Below are positions 8,631 through 16,202 of a stretch of 64,000 bases of DNA, one piece after another; positions within the stretch are counted from its first letter, which is position 1; the number at the start of each line of letters is the position of its first letter. Under the pieces are notes generated by a model that worked only from the letters and a program-made list of their open reading frames with translations, did no database searches and was not told where the DNA came from. The DNA is taken from NCBI RefSeq assembly GCF_017874715.1, contig NZ_JAGGLR010000012.1:248001-312000 (forward strand), in the 5' to 3' direction. The DNA is from Streptomyces iranensis (GTDB lineage Bacteria > Actinomycetota > Actinomycetes > Streptomycetales > Streptomycetaceae). Position numbers and translations under genes: made by a program.

Positions 8631-9047
8631 TCAGCGAGCGCTGCCCAGGTCTCGGTCGGCCTCGGCGCCCTCGAGCATGAGGGTGGTCTCCTCGATGCGG
8701 CGGAACCGCCCGTCAGGCGCGAACTCGGCGAAGAGGTAGACCTCGGTGCGCACGGTGGAGCCGTCGGTCTTGACGACGTCGATGACATGACGGTCCGCGT
8801 ACAGGTCGCCCTGCGCGAGCTCGTCGAGGACCTGGACCGACCCGTCGGCGACGATCGTGCGCAGATGGGCGATGTGGGCCATGAACTCACCGCGGTCGTC
8901 CCAGCGGCCGTCGGTGCGCTGGCGGTAGTCGGGGGCGAAGTGCCGGTCGGCGGCCTCGGCCAGTTCGAGACCGGGCGTGAAGAGCAGGTCGGTGAGGGCG
9001 GTGGCGATGTCGGTACGGGAGGTGGGGGTGGGGGTGGAGGTGGCCAT
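8631..9047 (-). CDS. SnoaL/NTF2-like family protein
   Basis: A 138-residue single-domain protein of the NTF2-like (SnoaL) superfamily: A-E-A-A-D-R-H-F-A-P-D-Y near the start, then H-I-A-H-L-R, and a strand-rich end with Y-L-F-A-E-F-A-P-D-G-R-F-R-R-I-E-E-T. The ATG at 9047 was chosen; the longer frame runs into the divergent operator region. It may bind or isomerise a small ligand. Its promoter region is shared with the divergent MarR gene, so the MarR protein probably represses it. Confidence 0.82.
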   Translation of the reverse strand: MATSTPTPTSRTDIATALTDLLFTPGLELAEAADRHFAPDYRQRTDGRWDDRGEFMAHIAHLRTIVADGSVQVLDELAQGDLYADRHVIDVVKTDGSTVRTEVYLFAEFAPDGRFRRIEETTLMLEGAEADRDLGSAR

Positions 9048-9077
9048 GACGGTGCCCTTCGGTTTCGGAGGTCGAAA

Positions 9078-9134
9078 CTGCGTGCGTCGAGCACGCAGTT
9101 GCACTGTACCGCATATTGCGTGCGTCGCGCACGC
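9078..9134. promoter_or_regulatory. Twin palindromic operators in the MarR/NTF2-like divergent promoter
   Basis: CTGCGTGC-GTCGA-GCACGCAG (9078-9098, 8-base arms) and GCGTGCG-TCG-CGCACGC (9118-9134, 7-base arms) share the GCGTGCGTCG core and are 40 bases apart. The second ends 13 bases before the MarR start. Position and duplication indicate autorepression and co-repression of the divergent gene. Confidence 0.78.
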
Positions 9135-9147
9135 TAGACTTGAGGCC

Positions 9148-9594
9148 ATGCCGACCGACGTGGGACACGAGATCGCCGACGCGCTGGGAACGCTGCTCAA
9201 GCGCAGCACCCGTGAACAGATCTACCGACGCCTGACCGAGGGCCTGGGCGAGGCCGTGGACGAGGTCACCTACCCCGTGCTCAGCGGGCTCGCCCGCACC
9301 GGCCCGCGCAGCGCCGCCGGTCTCGCCGACGAGATCGGCCTGGACCGCTCCGGCGTCACCCGCCGCGCGACCCGCCTGGAGGAAGCCGGTCTGCTACGCC
9401 GCGAGCCCGACCCCGCCGACCGGCGCGCCACACTGCTCGCCCTGACCGAAGCCGGGCGGGCGGCGATCGAAACGACCCGGCAGCGCCTCGCCGCGCATAT
9501 CGAGGACTCCCTCGCGTCCTGGCCGCCCGGCGAAGCGCAGACCTTCGCCCGCCGGCTGCACCGCTTCGTCAACCACGGGCCCTTCACCGGATAG
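9148..9594 (+). CDS. MarR-family transcriptional regulator
   Basis: A 148-residue winged-helix regulator. The recognition region S-A-A-G-L-A-D-E-I-G-L-D-R-S-G-V-T-R is followed by the wing with R-E-P-D-P-A-D-R-R-A-T, the usual D-x-R-D/A signature of MarR proteins, and flanking dimerisation helices. The start at 9148 leaves the operator region outside the gene. Divergent transcription from an NTF2-like gene with twin palindromes between them is the classic layout of a ligand-responsive MarR switch. The ligand is unknown. Confidence 0.92.
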   Translation: MPTDVGHEIADALGTLLKRSTREQIYRRLTEGLGEAVDEVTYPVLSGLARTGPRSAAGLADEIGLDRSGVTRRATRLEEAGLLRREPDPADRRATLLALTEAGRAAIETTRQRLAAHIEDSLASWPPGEAQTFARRLHRFVNHGPFTG

Positions 9595-9636
9595 GCCGGT
9601 CGGTCGCGAACGTCTCGATGGCGATCTCGTCGAGCG

Positions 9637-10374
9637 TTACGCGGGCGAGGCGAGCCAGTCGGCGTAGCGGGTGGGGGCGAGGTCGGCGCCCGTGTCGGTG
9701 GCGACGTCGCCCTTGACCGCGCCGAACATGCCCGCGGTGGGGTCGGTGACGACGGTGCGGTTGTCGCCCTTGTGGGACAGGGTGATCCGGCCCAGCTCGT
9801 CCAGCGGGAAGACCTCGGGGCCCGCGATGCTGCGAATGCCGCGCAGCGGGGGGCCCTGGGCCACATCCGCCACCGCGGCGGCCACGTCCTTGGCGGCGAT
9901 CGGCTGGATCGGCGTGGCGGGCAGCCGGACGCTCTCGCTGTCGGCGGTCCAGGACAGGACCGCGTCCACGAACTCCATGAACTGCGTCGCCCGGACGATC
10001 GAGTACGGGATCGGCCCGGCCGCGAGGATGTCCTCCTGGAGCACCTTGGCACGGAAGTAGACCAGCTCCGGCACCTGATCCACGCCGACGATCGAGAGGA
10101 TCACGAAGTGCCGGACGCCGCCCTTCTGGGCCGCGGCCAGCAGATTGTCCATCGAGGTCCGGAAGAAGGCCGTGGAGTCTTCGTCGAAGGTCGGGGAGTT
10201 CGTCAGGTTGACGAGGACGTCGGCCCCCGCCGCGGCCTCGTCCAGCCCCTTGCCGCTGAGGACGTCGACTCCCGTGGAGGGCGAATGCGGCACCGCCTCA
10301 TGCCCGGCGGCGTTCAGAATCTTGACGACTTGCGACCCGATCAGACCGGTGCCGCCGATAATCGCGAACTTCAT
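9637..10374 (-). CDS. NmrA-like NAD(P)-binding protein (atypical SDR)
   Basis: A 245-residue atypical short-chain dehydrogenase of the NmrA/complex-I-NDUFA9-like type. The N-terminus F-A-I-I-G-G-T-G-L-I-G-S gives the G-x-x-G-x-x-G nucleotide motif, and V-L-V-N-L-T-N-S-P and I-V-R-A-T-Q-F-M-E-F follow the family order. The catalytic Tyr-x-x-x-Lys of classical SDRs is absent. Such proteins act as quinone or isoflavone reductases or redox sensors. The ATG at 10374 was taken; longer versions run into intergenic sequence. It is divergent from the malic enzyme gene. Confidence 0.88.
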   Translation of the reverse strand: MKFAIIGGTGLIGSQVVKILNAAGHEAVPHSPSTGVDVLSGKGLDEAAAGADVLVNLTNSPTFDEDSTAFFRTSMDNLLAAAQKGGVRHFVILSIVGVDQVPELVYFRAKVLQEDILAAGPIPYSIVRATQFMEFVDAVLSWTADSESVRLPATPIQPIAAKDVAAAVADVAQGPPLRGIRSIAGPEVFPLDELGRITLSHKGDNRTVVTDPTAGMFGAVKGDVATDTGADLAPTRYADWLASPA

Positions 10375-10590
10375 GACATGCCTTTCGTCGAGGTATGTCC
10401 GCAATGAGGTGTGTAACCCCATCCAGGCATTGCATGCAGCGACCTCGAACACGTTCTCTCCAAAGCTGTCCATCGCGCCCGCGGGGACGGCTTCCGGGGC
10501 ACCGATTCGCCTCGCTCGAAGATCGACGAGCGGGGGTGGGAGCTCTGTGCGCACGGTAGAGATGGCGTCGCGGGACGCTCCCGGTCCGGA

Positions 10591-10646
10591 TTCGCCGGGC
10601 GGCGCACGCGCACCTGCGTTCGCCGGGCGGCGCACGCGCACCTGCA
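10591..10646. repeat. 28-base tandem duplication upstream of malic enzyme
   Basis: Two adjacent 28-base copies, 10591-10618 and 10619-10646, differ only in the last base. Each begins TTCGCCGGGCGGCGCACG. The second copy ends 27 bases before the malic enzyme start, so the repeat lies in its leader or promoter. The rest of the 10375-10673 gap has no gene. Confidence 0.9.
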
Positions 10647-10673
10647 CGCAGACGCACATTGGGGAGAGGCATC

Positions 10674-12347
10674 ATGGCCGAGAGCACCGTGCGGACTCCC
10701 GCCACTCCGGACGCCCTGATGGATCCACTCCTCAACCGTGGCGTGGCGTTCACGCGGCCGGAGCGGGACGAGCTGGGCCTCACCGGGCGGCTGCCGTCCG
10801 GAGTGCTGACGCTGGAGCAGCAGGCTCGGCGCGCCCACCAGCAGTTGCGGGCTCAGGGCGGTGACCTGGCCAAGAACGTGTATCTGGAGCAGCTGCACGA
10901 CCGCAACGAGACCCTGTACTTCAAGGTGCTCACCGAGCATCTCGTCGAGCTGTTGCCGATCGTGTACGACCCCACGGTGGGCGAGGCGATCGAGAAGTAC
11001 TCCCATGAGTACCGCCGCCCCCGAGGGGTCTTCCTCTCCATCGACGACCCGGAGGACATGGAGAAGGCTTTCGCCACGCTGCGGCTCGGGCCCGAGGACG
11101 TGGACCTGATCGTGTGCACCGACGCCGAGGAGATCCTGGGCATCGGCGACTGGGGCGTGGGAGGGATCCAGATCTCGGTCGGCAAGCTGGCGGTCTACAC
11201 CGCGGCGGCCGGTATCGATCCGCGCCGTGTCGTCGCCGTGTCGCTGGACGTGGGCACGGACCGTGAATCGCTGCTCGAGGACCCGCTGTACCTGGGCAAT
11301 CGGCATCCCAGGGTCCGCGGCGCCGACTACGACGCGTTCATCGAGACGTATCTGCGCACGGCTTCGTCGATGTTCCCGGGCGCGCTGCTGCACTTCGAGG
11401 ACTTCGGCCCGAGCAACGCCCGGCGGATCCTGGAGACGTACGGCCGCAGCTACCGGATCTTCAACGACGACATGCAGGGCACCGGCGCGATCACCCTGGC
11501 CGCGGCCCTGTCGGCGGTCAAGGTCGGCGGGGTACGGATGCGCGACCAGAAGCTCGTGGTCTTCGGTGCGGGCACCGCCGGGGTGGGCATCGCCGACCAG
11601 CTCCGTGATGCCATGATCCGCGACGGCGCGAGCCCCGAGCAGGCCACCGCACAGGTGTGGCTGATCGACAAGCAGGGCCTGCTCACCCGCGACATGACCG
11701 ACCTGCGCGACTTCCAGCGGCCCTACGCGCGGGACCGGTCGGAGGTCGCCGACTGGGCGGCCGACGGCGGCGCGATCTCACTGCTGGAGACCGTGCGACG
11801 GGTCGAACCGACGATCCTGCTGGGCACCTCCACCGTGCACGGGGCGTTCACCCGCGAGGTCGTCGAGGCGATGGCCGCGGGTACCGAGCGCCCGATCGTC
11901 TTCCCGCTCTCCAACCCGACCTCGCGCATCGAGGCCATGCCGGACGACATCATCGCCTGGTCGAAGGGCAAGGCCCTGATAGCGACCGGCATCCCCGTCC
12001 CACCCGTGGAACACGACGGTGTGACCTACCGGATCGCGCAGGCCAACAACGCGCTGCTGTACCCCGGACTGGGCCTGGGCACGATCGTCTCCGGAGCGTC
12101 CACGGTGACCGCGGGCATGCTGCTCGCGGCCGCTCAAGCGGTGGCCGACCAGGTCGACCTCGGGCAACCGGGCGCTTCCCTGCTGCCGCCGGTGGAGAAC
12201 CTGCGGGAGTCCTCGGCGACCACCGCGACGGCGGTGGTCAAGGCGGCGGTCGGCGAGGGTGTCGCCACCAGCAAGCCCGCCGATCCCGTCCGGGCCGTCC
12301 GCCAGGCCATGTGGGAGCCCGTCTACGGCGCCGGAGCGGCGTCATGA
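10674..12347 (+). CDS. NAD-dependent malic enzyme
   Basis: A 557-residue malic enzyme of the long type, which decarboxylates malate to pyruvate in the cytoplasm. Typical blocks are present: L-T-G-R-L-P near residue 40, Y-D-P-T-V-G near 105, F-E-D-F-G-P-S-N-A at about 243-251, F-N-D-D-M-Q-G-T-G for metal binding near 263, and the Rossmann F-G-A-G-T-A-G-V-G-I near 300. The ATG at 10674 follows GGGGAGAGG. It overlaps the fumarase start by four bases (ATGA), giving a coupled pair that turns fumarate to malate to pyruvate. Confidence 0.95.
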   Translation: MAESTVRTPATPDALMDPLLNRGVAFTRPERDELGLTGRLPSGVLTLEQQARRAHQQLRAQGGDLAKNVYLEQLHDRNETLYFKVLTEHLVELLPIVYDPTVGEAIEKYSHEYRRPRGVFLSIDDPEDMEKAFATLRLGPEDVDLIVCTDAEEILGIGDWGVGGIQISVGKLAVYTAAAGIDPRRVVAVSLDVGTDRESLLEDPLYLGNRHPRVRGADYDAFIETYLRTASSMFPGALLHFEDFGPSNARRILETYGRSYRIFNDDMQGTGAITLAAALSAVKVGGVRMRDQKLVVFGAGTAGVGIADQLRDAMIRDGASPEQATAQVWLIDKQGLLTRDMTDLRDFQRPYARDRSEVADWAADGGAISLLETVRRVEPTILLGTSTVHGAFTREVVEAMAAGTERPIVFPLSNPTSRIEAMPDDIIAWSKGKALIATGIPVPPVEHDGVTYRIAQANNALLYPGLGLGTIVSGASTVTAGMLLAAAQAVADQVDLGQPGASLLPPVENLRESSATTATAVVKAAVGEGVATSKPADPVRAVRQAMWEPVYGAGAAS

Positions 12348-13822
12348 CCGCGCGGCACCCCGCCTCGGCCGGGGGCGACGACACCCCGGAGATCCTCGAC
12401 CTGCCCATCGGTCTGCACGCGGCCGGCAGCCGCCGGGAGACCGACTCGATGGGCGCCATCGACGTCCCGGCGGACCGGTACTGGGGCGCGCAGACACAGC
12501 GATCGCTGATCCACTTCTCCATCGGGGACGACCGGATGCCGAAGGCCCTCTACCACGCCTACGGCCACGTCAAGAAGGCCGCCGCGATCGTCAACGGGCG
12601 GGCCGGGCGGCTGCCGGCCTGGAAGGCCGGCCTGATCCAGCGGGTGGCCGACGAGGTCATCGCGGGCAGGCTCGATGACCACTTCCCGTTGTACGTGTGG
12701 CAGACCGGATCCGGGACGCAGTCCAACATGAACACCAACGAGGTGATCAGCAACCGCGCGATCCAGCTGGTCGGCGGCGAGTTGGGCAGCAAGTCGCCCA
12801 TCCACCCCAACGACCACGTCAACATGGGGCAGTCCTCGAACGACACCTTCCCCACCGCCATGCACGTGGCCGCGGTCAAGGCGGTCCACGAACGTCTGCT
12901 GCCCAGCGTGCGGGCGCTCCGGCGGGCGATCGAGGCCAAGGCGGACCAGTGGCGCGATGTGGTGAAGATCGGCCGTACCCACCTGGAGGACGCGGTGCCG
13001 CTCACGGTCGGACAGCAGTGGTCCGGCTACGCCCGTCAACTGGATCAGGCCGCCGACCGGGCCACCCGGTCCGCGGAAGGACTGCACGAACTCGCCGCGG
13101 GCGGCACGGCGGTCGGCACGGGGCTGAACGCGCCACCGGAGTTCGGCGAACGGATCGCCGCCGAGATCGCTTCGGCCACCGGCTACCCGTTCACCACCGC
13201 CGCCAACAAGTTCGCCGCGCAAGGCGGCCTTGACGCCATGGTCGGCGCCTCGGCCGGGCTGCGGGCCCTTGCCGTGCCGCTGATGAAAATCGCCAACGAC
13301 ATCCGGTGGCTTGCCTCGGGGCCCCGCTGCGGCCTCGGTGAACTTCACCTCCCGGCCAACGAGCCGGGATCCTCGATCATGCCGGGCAAGGTCAATCCCA
13401 CCCAGTGCGAGGCGATGGTCATGGTCTGCATCCAGGTGCTGTCCGAGGACTCGGCCATCGCCTTCGCGGGCTCACAGGGCAACTTCGAGCTCAACGCCAT
13501 GCGCCCCGTCATCATCAACGACTTCCTGCACGCGGCCACCATCCTCGCCGACGCCTGCGCCAAGCTGCGTCAGTACTGCGTCGAGGGCGCCCGGCTCAAC
13601 CGATACCAGATCGAGGATGACGTCAACCGGTCCCTCATGCTGGTCACCGCCCTCTCCCCCGTCATCGGCTACGACAAGGCCTCGGCCATCGCGCACAAGG
13701 CCGACGACGAGGGCACCACCCTGCGCGAGGCCGCACTGGCCTCCGGCGACGTCACCGCGGAGGACTTCGACCGCATCGCCGACCCGGCCGTCATGGTCGG
13801 CCCGGCCGAGCGGCGTGGGTGA
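12344..13822 (+). CDS. fumC: Class II fumarate hydratase
   Basis: A 492-residue member of the fumarase/aspartase superfamily, interconverting fumarate and malate. Signatures: T-G-S-G-T-Q-S-N-M-N near residue 125, the catalytic block H-V-N-M-G-Q-S-S-N-D near 158, and the flexible loop G-S-S-I-M-P-G-K-V-N-P near 345. It begins within the stop of the malic enzyme gene. The N-terminal extension of about 30 residues before the M-G-A-I-D-V-P-A-D-R-Y-W-G block is longer than in the Escherichia coli enzyme. Pairing with malic enzyme suggests an anaplerotic or pyruvate/NADH-forming bypass rather than the housekeeping copy, which is inference. Confidence 0.95.
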   Translation: MTARHPASAGGDDTPEILDLPIGLHAAGSRRETDSMGAIDVPADRYWGAQTQRSLIHFSIGDDRMPKALYHAYGHVKKAAAIVNGRAGRLPAWKAGLIQRVADEVIAGRLDDHFPLYVWQTGSGTQSNMNTNEVISNRAIQLVGGELGSKSPIHPNDHVNMGQSSNDTFPTAMHVAAVKAVHERLLPSVRALRRAIEAKADQWRDVVKIGRTHLEDAVPLTVGQQWSGYARQLDQAADRATRSAEGLHELAAGGTAVGTGLNAPPEFGERIAAEIASATGYPFTTAANKFAAQGGLDAMVGASAGLRALAVPLMKIANDIRWLASGPRCGLGELHLPANEPGSSIMPGKVNPTQCEAMVMVCIQVLSEDSAIAFAGSQGNFELNAMRPVIINDFLHAATILADACAKLRQYCVEGARLNRYQIEDDVNRSLMLVTALSPVIGYDKASAIAHKADDEGTTLREAALASGDVTAEDFDRIADPAVMVGPAERRG

Positions 13823-13957
13823 AGGGACACGATCCCCAGACCACCAGTGGCCGGGACCGCCGCCGTCGTGCGGGCCGTCGAGTTCCGGTTGTAGATATAT
13901 GCGCCTGTCTCGCTCGGAACGTGCGCTTCCGCCTCTATGTCGTGCCACACTGTGGGT

Positions 13958-13989
13958 GGCCCTCACCGCATCCCCCGTCGGTGAGGGCC
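13958..13989. terminator. Bidirectional hairpin terminator between fumC and a small leftward gene
   Basis: GGCCCTCACCG (13958-13968) pairs perfectly with CGGTGAGGGCC (13979-13989), leaving a ten-base loop. It lies 135 bases after fumC and three bases beyond the stop of the minus-strand frame ending at 13992. Confidence 0.75.
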
Positions 13990-13991
13990 CC

Positions 13992-14207
13992 TTACGTCAG
14001 GTCGGTCTGGGCTGCCGCCGCGGACCCGAGATCGCGGCGGACGTACCACGGCCCGGCGGGGTGGGCCTGCGCCTTGGCGATGGCCTGGCCGATGACCTCC
14101 CGCGGGGACAGGCCCGTGTGATCGACCAGCGATCCGAGCAGCGGTGAAGGCGGCGAGCGCCTTCGGAGTTGAGGCATGGCACCACTCAGCCGCCACAGCC
14201 GGCCCAT
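13992..14207 (-). CDS. Short leftward ORF, unknown, possibly a gene remnant
   Basis: A frame of 71 codons ending just before a strong hairpin. The C-terminal part S-L-V-D-H-T-G-L-S-P-R-E-V-I-G-Q-A-I-A-K-A-Q-A-H-P looks coding, but the N-terminal 25 residues are low-complexity and basic. It may be the preserved 3' end of a longer gene, or a small protein starting at an inner ATG. No family recognised; it overlaps the next small ORF on the other strand. Confidence 0.35.
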   Translation of the reverse strand: MGRLWRLSGAMPQLRRRSPPSPLLGSLVDHTGLSPREVIGQAIAKAQAHPAGPWYVRRDLGSAAAAQTDLT

Positions 14208-14408
14208 TCATCGCCGAACGATTCCGCCGCCCCAGCGGAGCCGTTCCTGTCCGTTCACACCACCGTCGTCCTGCTCACCGCGCTCGTCATCGGCCTCGTC
14301 ATCGGTGGCCTCACCGCCCTTACCGGCGTGCCGGTGCCCGCCGCCGTGATTGCCGGACCGACCAGCGCGGGCGCCGGCGCTCCCGTCCTGCGAACACTGA
14401 TCCGGTGA
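14169..14408 (+). CDS. Small membrane protein candidate
   Basis: A 79-codon frame (TTG start; an inner start is possible) encoding a hydrophobic segment T-T-V-V-L-L-T-A-L-V-I-G-L-V-I-G-G-L-T-A-L-T followed by a second hydrophobic stretch. It resembles the one- or two-helix small membrane proteins often annotated as hypothetical in Streptomyces. The first 25 residues are polar and may not be translated. Confidence 0.4.
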   Translation: MRHGTTQPPQPAHSSPNDSAAPAEPFLSVHTTVVLLTALVIGLVIGGLTALTGVPVPAAVIAGPTSAGAGAPVLRTLIR

Positions 14409-14480
14409 TCCCGCCCCGGTCGATCCCGCCTCCGCCGATCCCGCCCCGCCGATGCCGTGCGGCGTCATGCCGTGTCCGGC

Positions 14481-15101
14481 TCAGCGCGCGCCTGCCACCA
14501 GCTCCTGGTGGACGAAATCCACCAGGAGTTCGCGCATGGTCCCGATGGTCATGCCGGGGACTCCGGTCAGCACCTGGATGGCCGCGCCGTCGGTGAGGGC
14601 GGTCAGGCGCAGCGCGACGACGTGCGGATCGGCGTCCGCGCGGAAGATGCCCTGCCGCTGGCCGCGCTGGACGATCCGGCGGACGGTCTCCTGCCAGCGT
14701 GCGTAGTACTCGTTGTGGGCCGGGCGGAATTCGGGGCGGATCGTGGCCTCGGCCCAGTACTGGAGCCAGATGGCCCACTCGTCCCGGACCTGGCCGACCC
14801 GCGGCAGCTGCATGTCGATCAGCTTCAGCAGCCGCTCGTGTGCGTTGTGGACGGCGCGCAGCTGGGTGGACTGGCGGGCGAACGCCCGGTCGACGCAGTA
14901 CTTGAGGGCCTCCGCCAGGACGTCGTTCTTGCCCGGGAAGTAGTAGTGCACCGTGCCGGTGCTGGTGCCACAGACCTTGGCGATGTCGGCGATGCGCACG
15001 GCATGGAAGCCGCGCTCGGCGATCAGCTGCCACGTGGCGTCGAGGATCCTCGCCCTGCGGTCCTCATCGCTCCTGGGCTCCGCCTTCGTCCCGGTGGTCA
15101 C
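14481..15101 (-). CDS. TetR-family transcriptional regulator
   Basis: A 206-residue TetR/AcrR regulator, starting at a GTG preceded by GGGGAGA. The DNA-binding part reads R-I-L-D-A-T-W-Q-L-I-A-E-R-G-F then I-A-D-I-A-K-V-C-G-T-S-T-G-T-V-H-Y-Y-F-P-G-K, and the C-terminal part ends in T-D-G-A-A-I-Q-V-L-T-G, as in BetI-type regulators. It is divergent from the SDR/acyl-CoA cluster, and two copies of one palindrome lie between the starts. It therefore probably represses itself and the cluster, released by a pathway acyl-CoA or acid (inference). Confidence 0.93.
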   Translation of the reverse strand: MTTGTKAEPRSDEDRRARILDATWQLIAERGFHAVRIADIAKVCGTSTGTVHYYFPGKNDVLAEALKYCVDRAFARQSTQLRAVHNAHERLLKLIDMQLPRVGQVRDEWAIWLQYWAEATIRPEFRPAHNEYYARWQETVRRIVQRGQRQGIFRADADPHVVALRLTALTDGAAIQVLTGVPGMTIGTMRELLVDFVHQELVAGAR

Positions 15102-15167
15102 ATCGTCTCCCCGTGGTCCTCGGTCCTGGTTCCCCTGTCTGCGCCGGCGCTCAGCATCCGGCCATTC

Positions 15168-15294
15168 TGACTGAAGCGTCAGTTCCTCGGCAAGTCCCGG
15201 GGCCACGGTGAGACCTCCCTTCTGCCACGGGAATTTTCTAGTGGTTACCCCTTGACGTCGGTCTCGACGAGAGGGCTAACTGACGCATCAGTCA
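15168..15294. promoter_or_regulatory. Pair of TetR operators in the divergent promoter region
   Basis: TGACTGAAGCGTCAGTT (15168-15184) and AACTGACGCATCAGTCA (15278-15294) are inverted copies of one site, differing in one central base. Each contains ACTGACGC(A/T)TCAGT, a 5-base inverted repeat with a four-base centre. The first covers the TetR promoter and the second the SDR promoter, where TTGACG (15252) is a likely -35. Confidence 0.85.
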
Positions 15295-15338
15295 AACCTT
15301 TCGCACCCATACCTTCGCCCACAGATCGAGGAGGCTCT

Positions 15339-16202
15339 GTGCACACAGACCAACCCGTGCCGCCGGTCGGCGGACTACGGCCGGATGTCCACACCGGCAA
15401 GGTCGCGCTGGTGACCGGCGGGGGCACCGGCATCGGCCGGGCCACCGCCCTGGACCTGGCCGCCGGCGGCGCGCGCGTCGTGATCTGCGGGCGCCGCCCG
15501 GAGCCCCTGGCGGAGGCCGCCAAGGAGATCGAGGCCCTCGGCGGCTCCTGCGTCACGGTGTCCGCGGACATCCGCGACGAGGCCCACGTCACCACGGTCG
15601 TCGACCGCGCGCTCGAGGCGTACGGACGCGTCGACGTCCTGGTCAACAACGCGGGCGGACAGTTCTCCGCGCCCGCCGAGGAGATCAGCCCCGGCGGCTG
15701 GCGGGCCGTGCACCGGCTCGCCGTCGACGCCACGTGGGCGATGACGCGCGAGGTCGCCCGCCGGGCGATGATTCCGCAGCGCTCGGGCGCGGTGTTCTTC
15801 ATCGCCTTCTCCCCGCGCCGCGGCATCCCCGGCTTCGCCCATGCCGCCTCCGCGCGGGCCGCGGTGGAGAACCTCGCGGCCGGGCTCAGCCTGGAGTGGA
15901 GCCGGTACGGCATCCGTACCGTGTGCGTGGCCCCCGGCACCATCGCCACCGGCGGCCTGGACGACCACTACACACCGGAGGACCGGGAGCGCTGGGAGAG
16001 GTCGGTGCCGCTCGGCAGGCTCGGCCGGCCCGAGGACGTCTCCGGCCTCATCTCCTTCCTCGCCTCCCCCCAGGGCTCGTACATCACCGGCACGACCGTC
16101 GTCGTCGACGGCGGGGCCGATGCCTGGGGTGCCGGTCACCCCGTACCCGACGTACCCCACCACCTCACCACGCCGGACTCGTCCCCTAAGGACAACCCAT
16201 GA
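15339..16202 (+). CDS. SDR-family oxidoreductase with altered catalytic residues
   Basis: A 287-residue SDR from a GTG with a GAGGAGG site. The cofactor motif T-G-G-G-T-G-I-G-R and V-L-V-N-N-A-G-G are intact, and the end reads I-T-G-T-T-V-V-V-D-G-G-A. At the place of the Tyr-x-x-x-Lys active pair it has H-A-A-S-A-R-A-A-V, so Tyr and Lys are replaced by His and Arg, while the Ser (A-F-S) remains. It may resemble 2,4-dienoyl-CoA reductase-type SDRs or have lost classical dehydrogenase activity. First gene of the cluster; its stop overlaps the next start by four bases. Confidence 0.88.
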   Translation: MHTDQPVPPVGGLRPDVHTGKVALVTGGGTGIGRATALDLAAGGARVVICGRRPEPLAEAAKEIEALGGSCVTVSADIRDEAHVTTVVDRALEAYGRVDVLVNNAGGQFSAPAEEISPGGWRAVHRLAVDATWAMTREVARRAMIPQRSGAVFFIAFSPRRGIPGFAHAASARAAVENLAAGLSLEWSRYGIRTVCVAPGTIATGGLDDHYTPEDRERWERSVPLGRLGRPEDVSGLISFLASPQGSYITGTTVVVDGGADAWGAGHPVPDVPHHLTTPDSSPKDNP

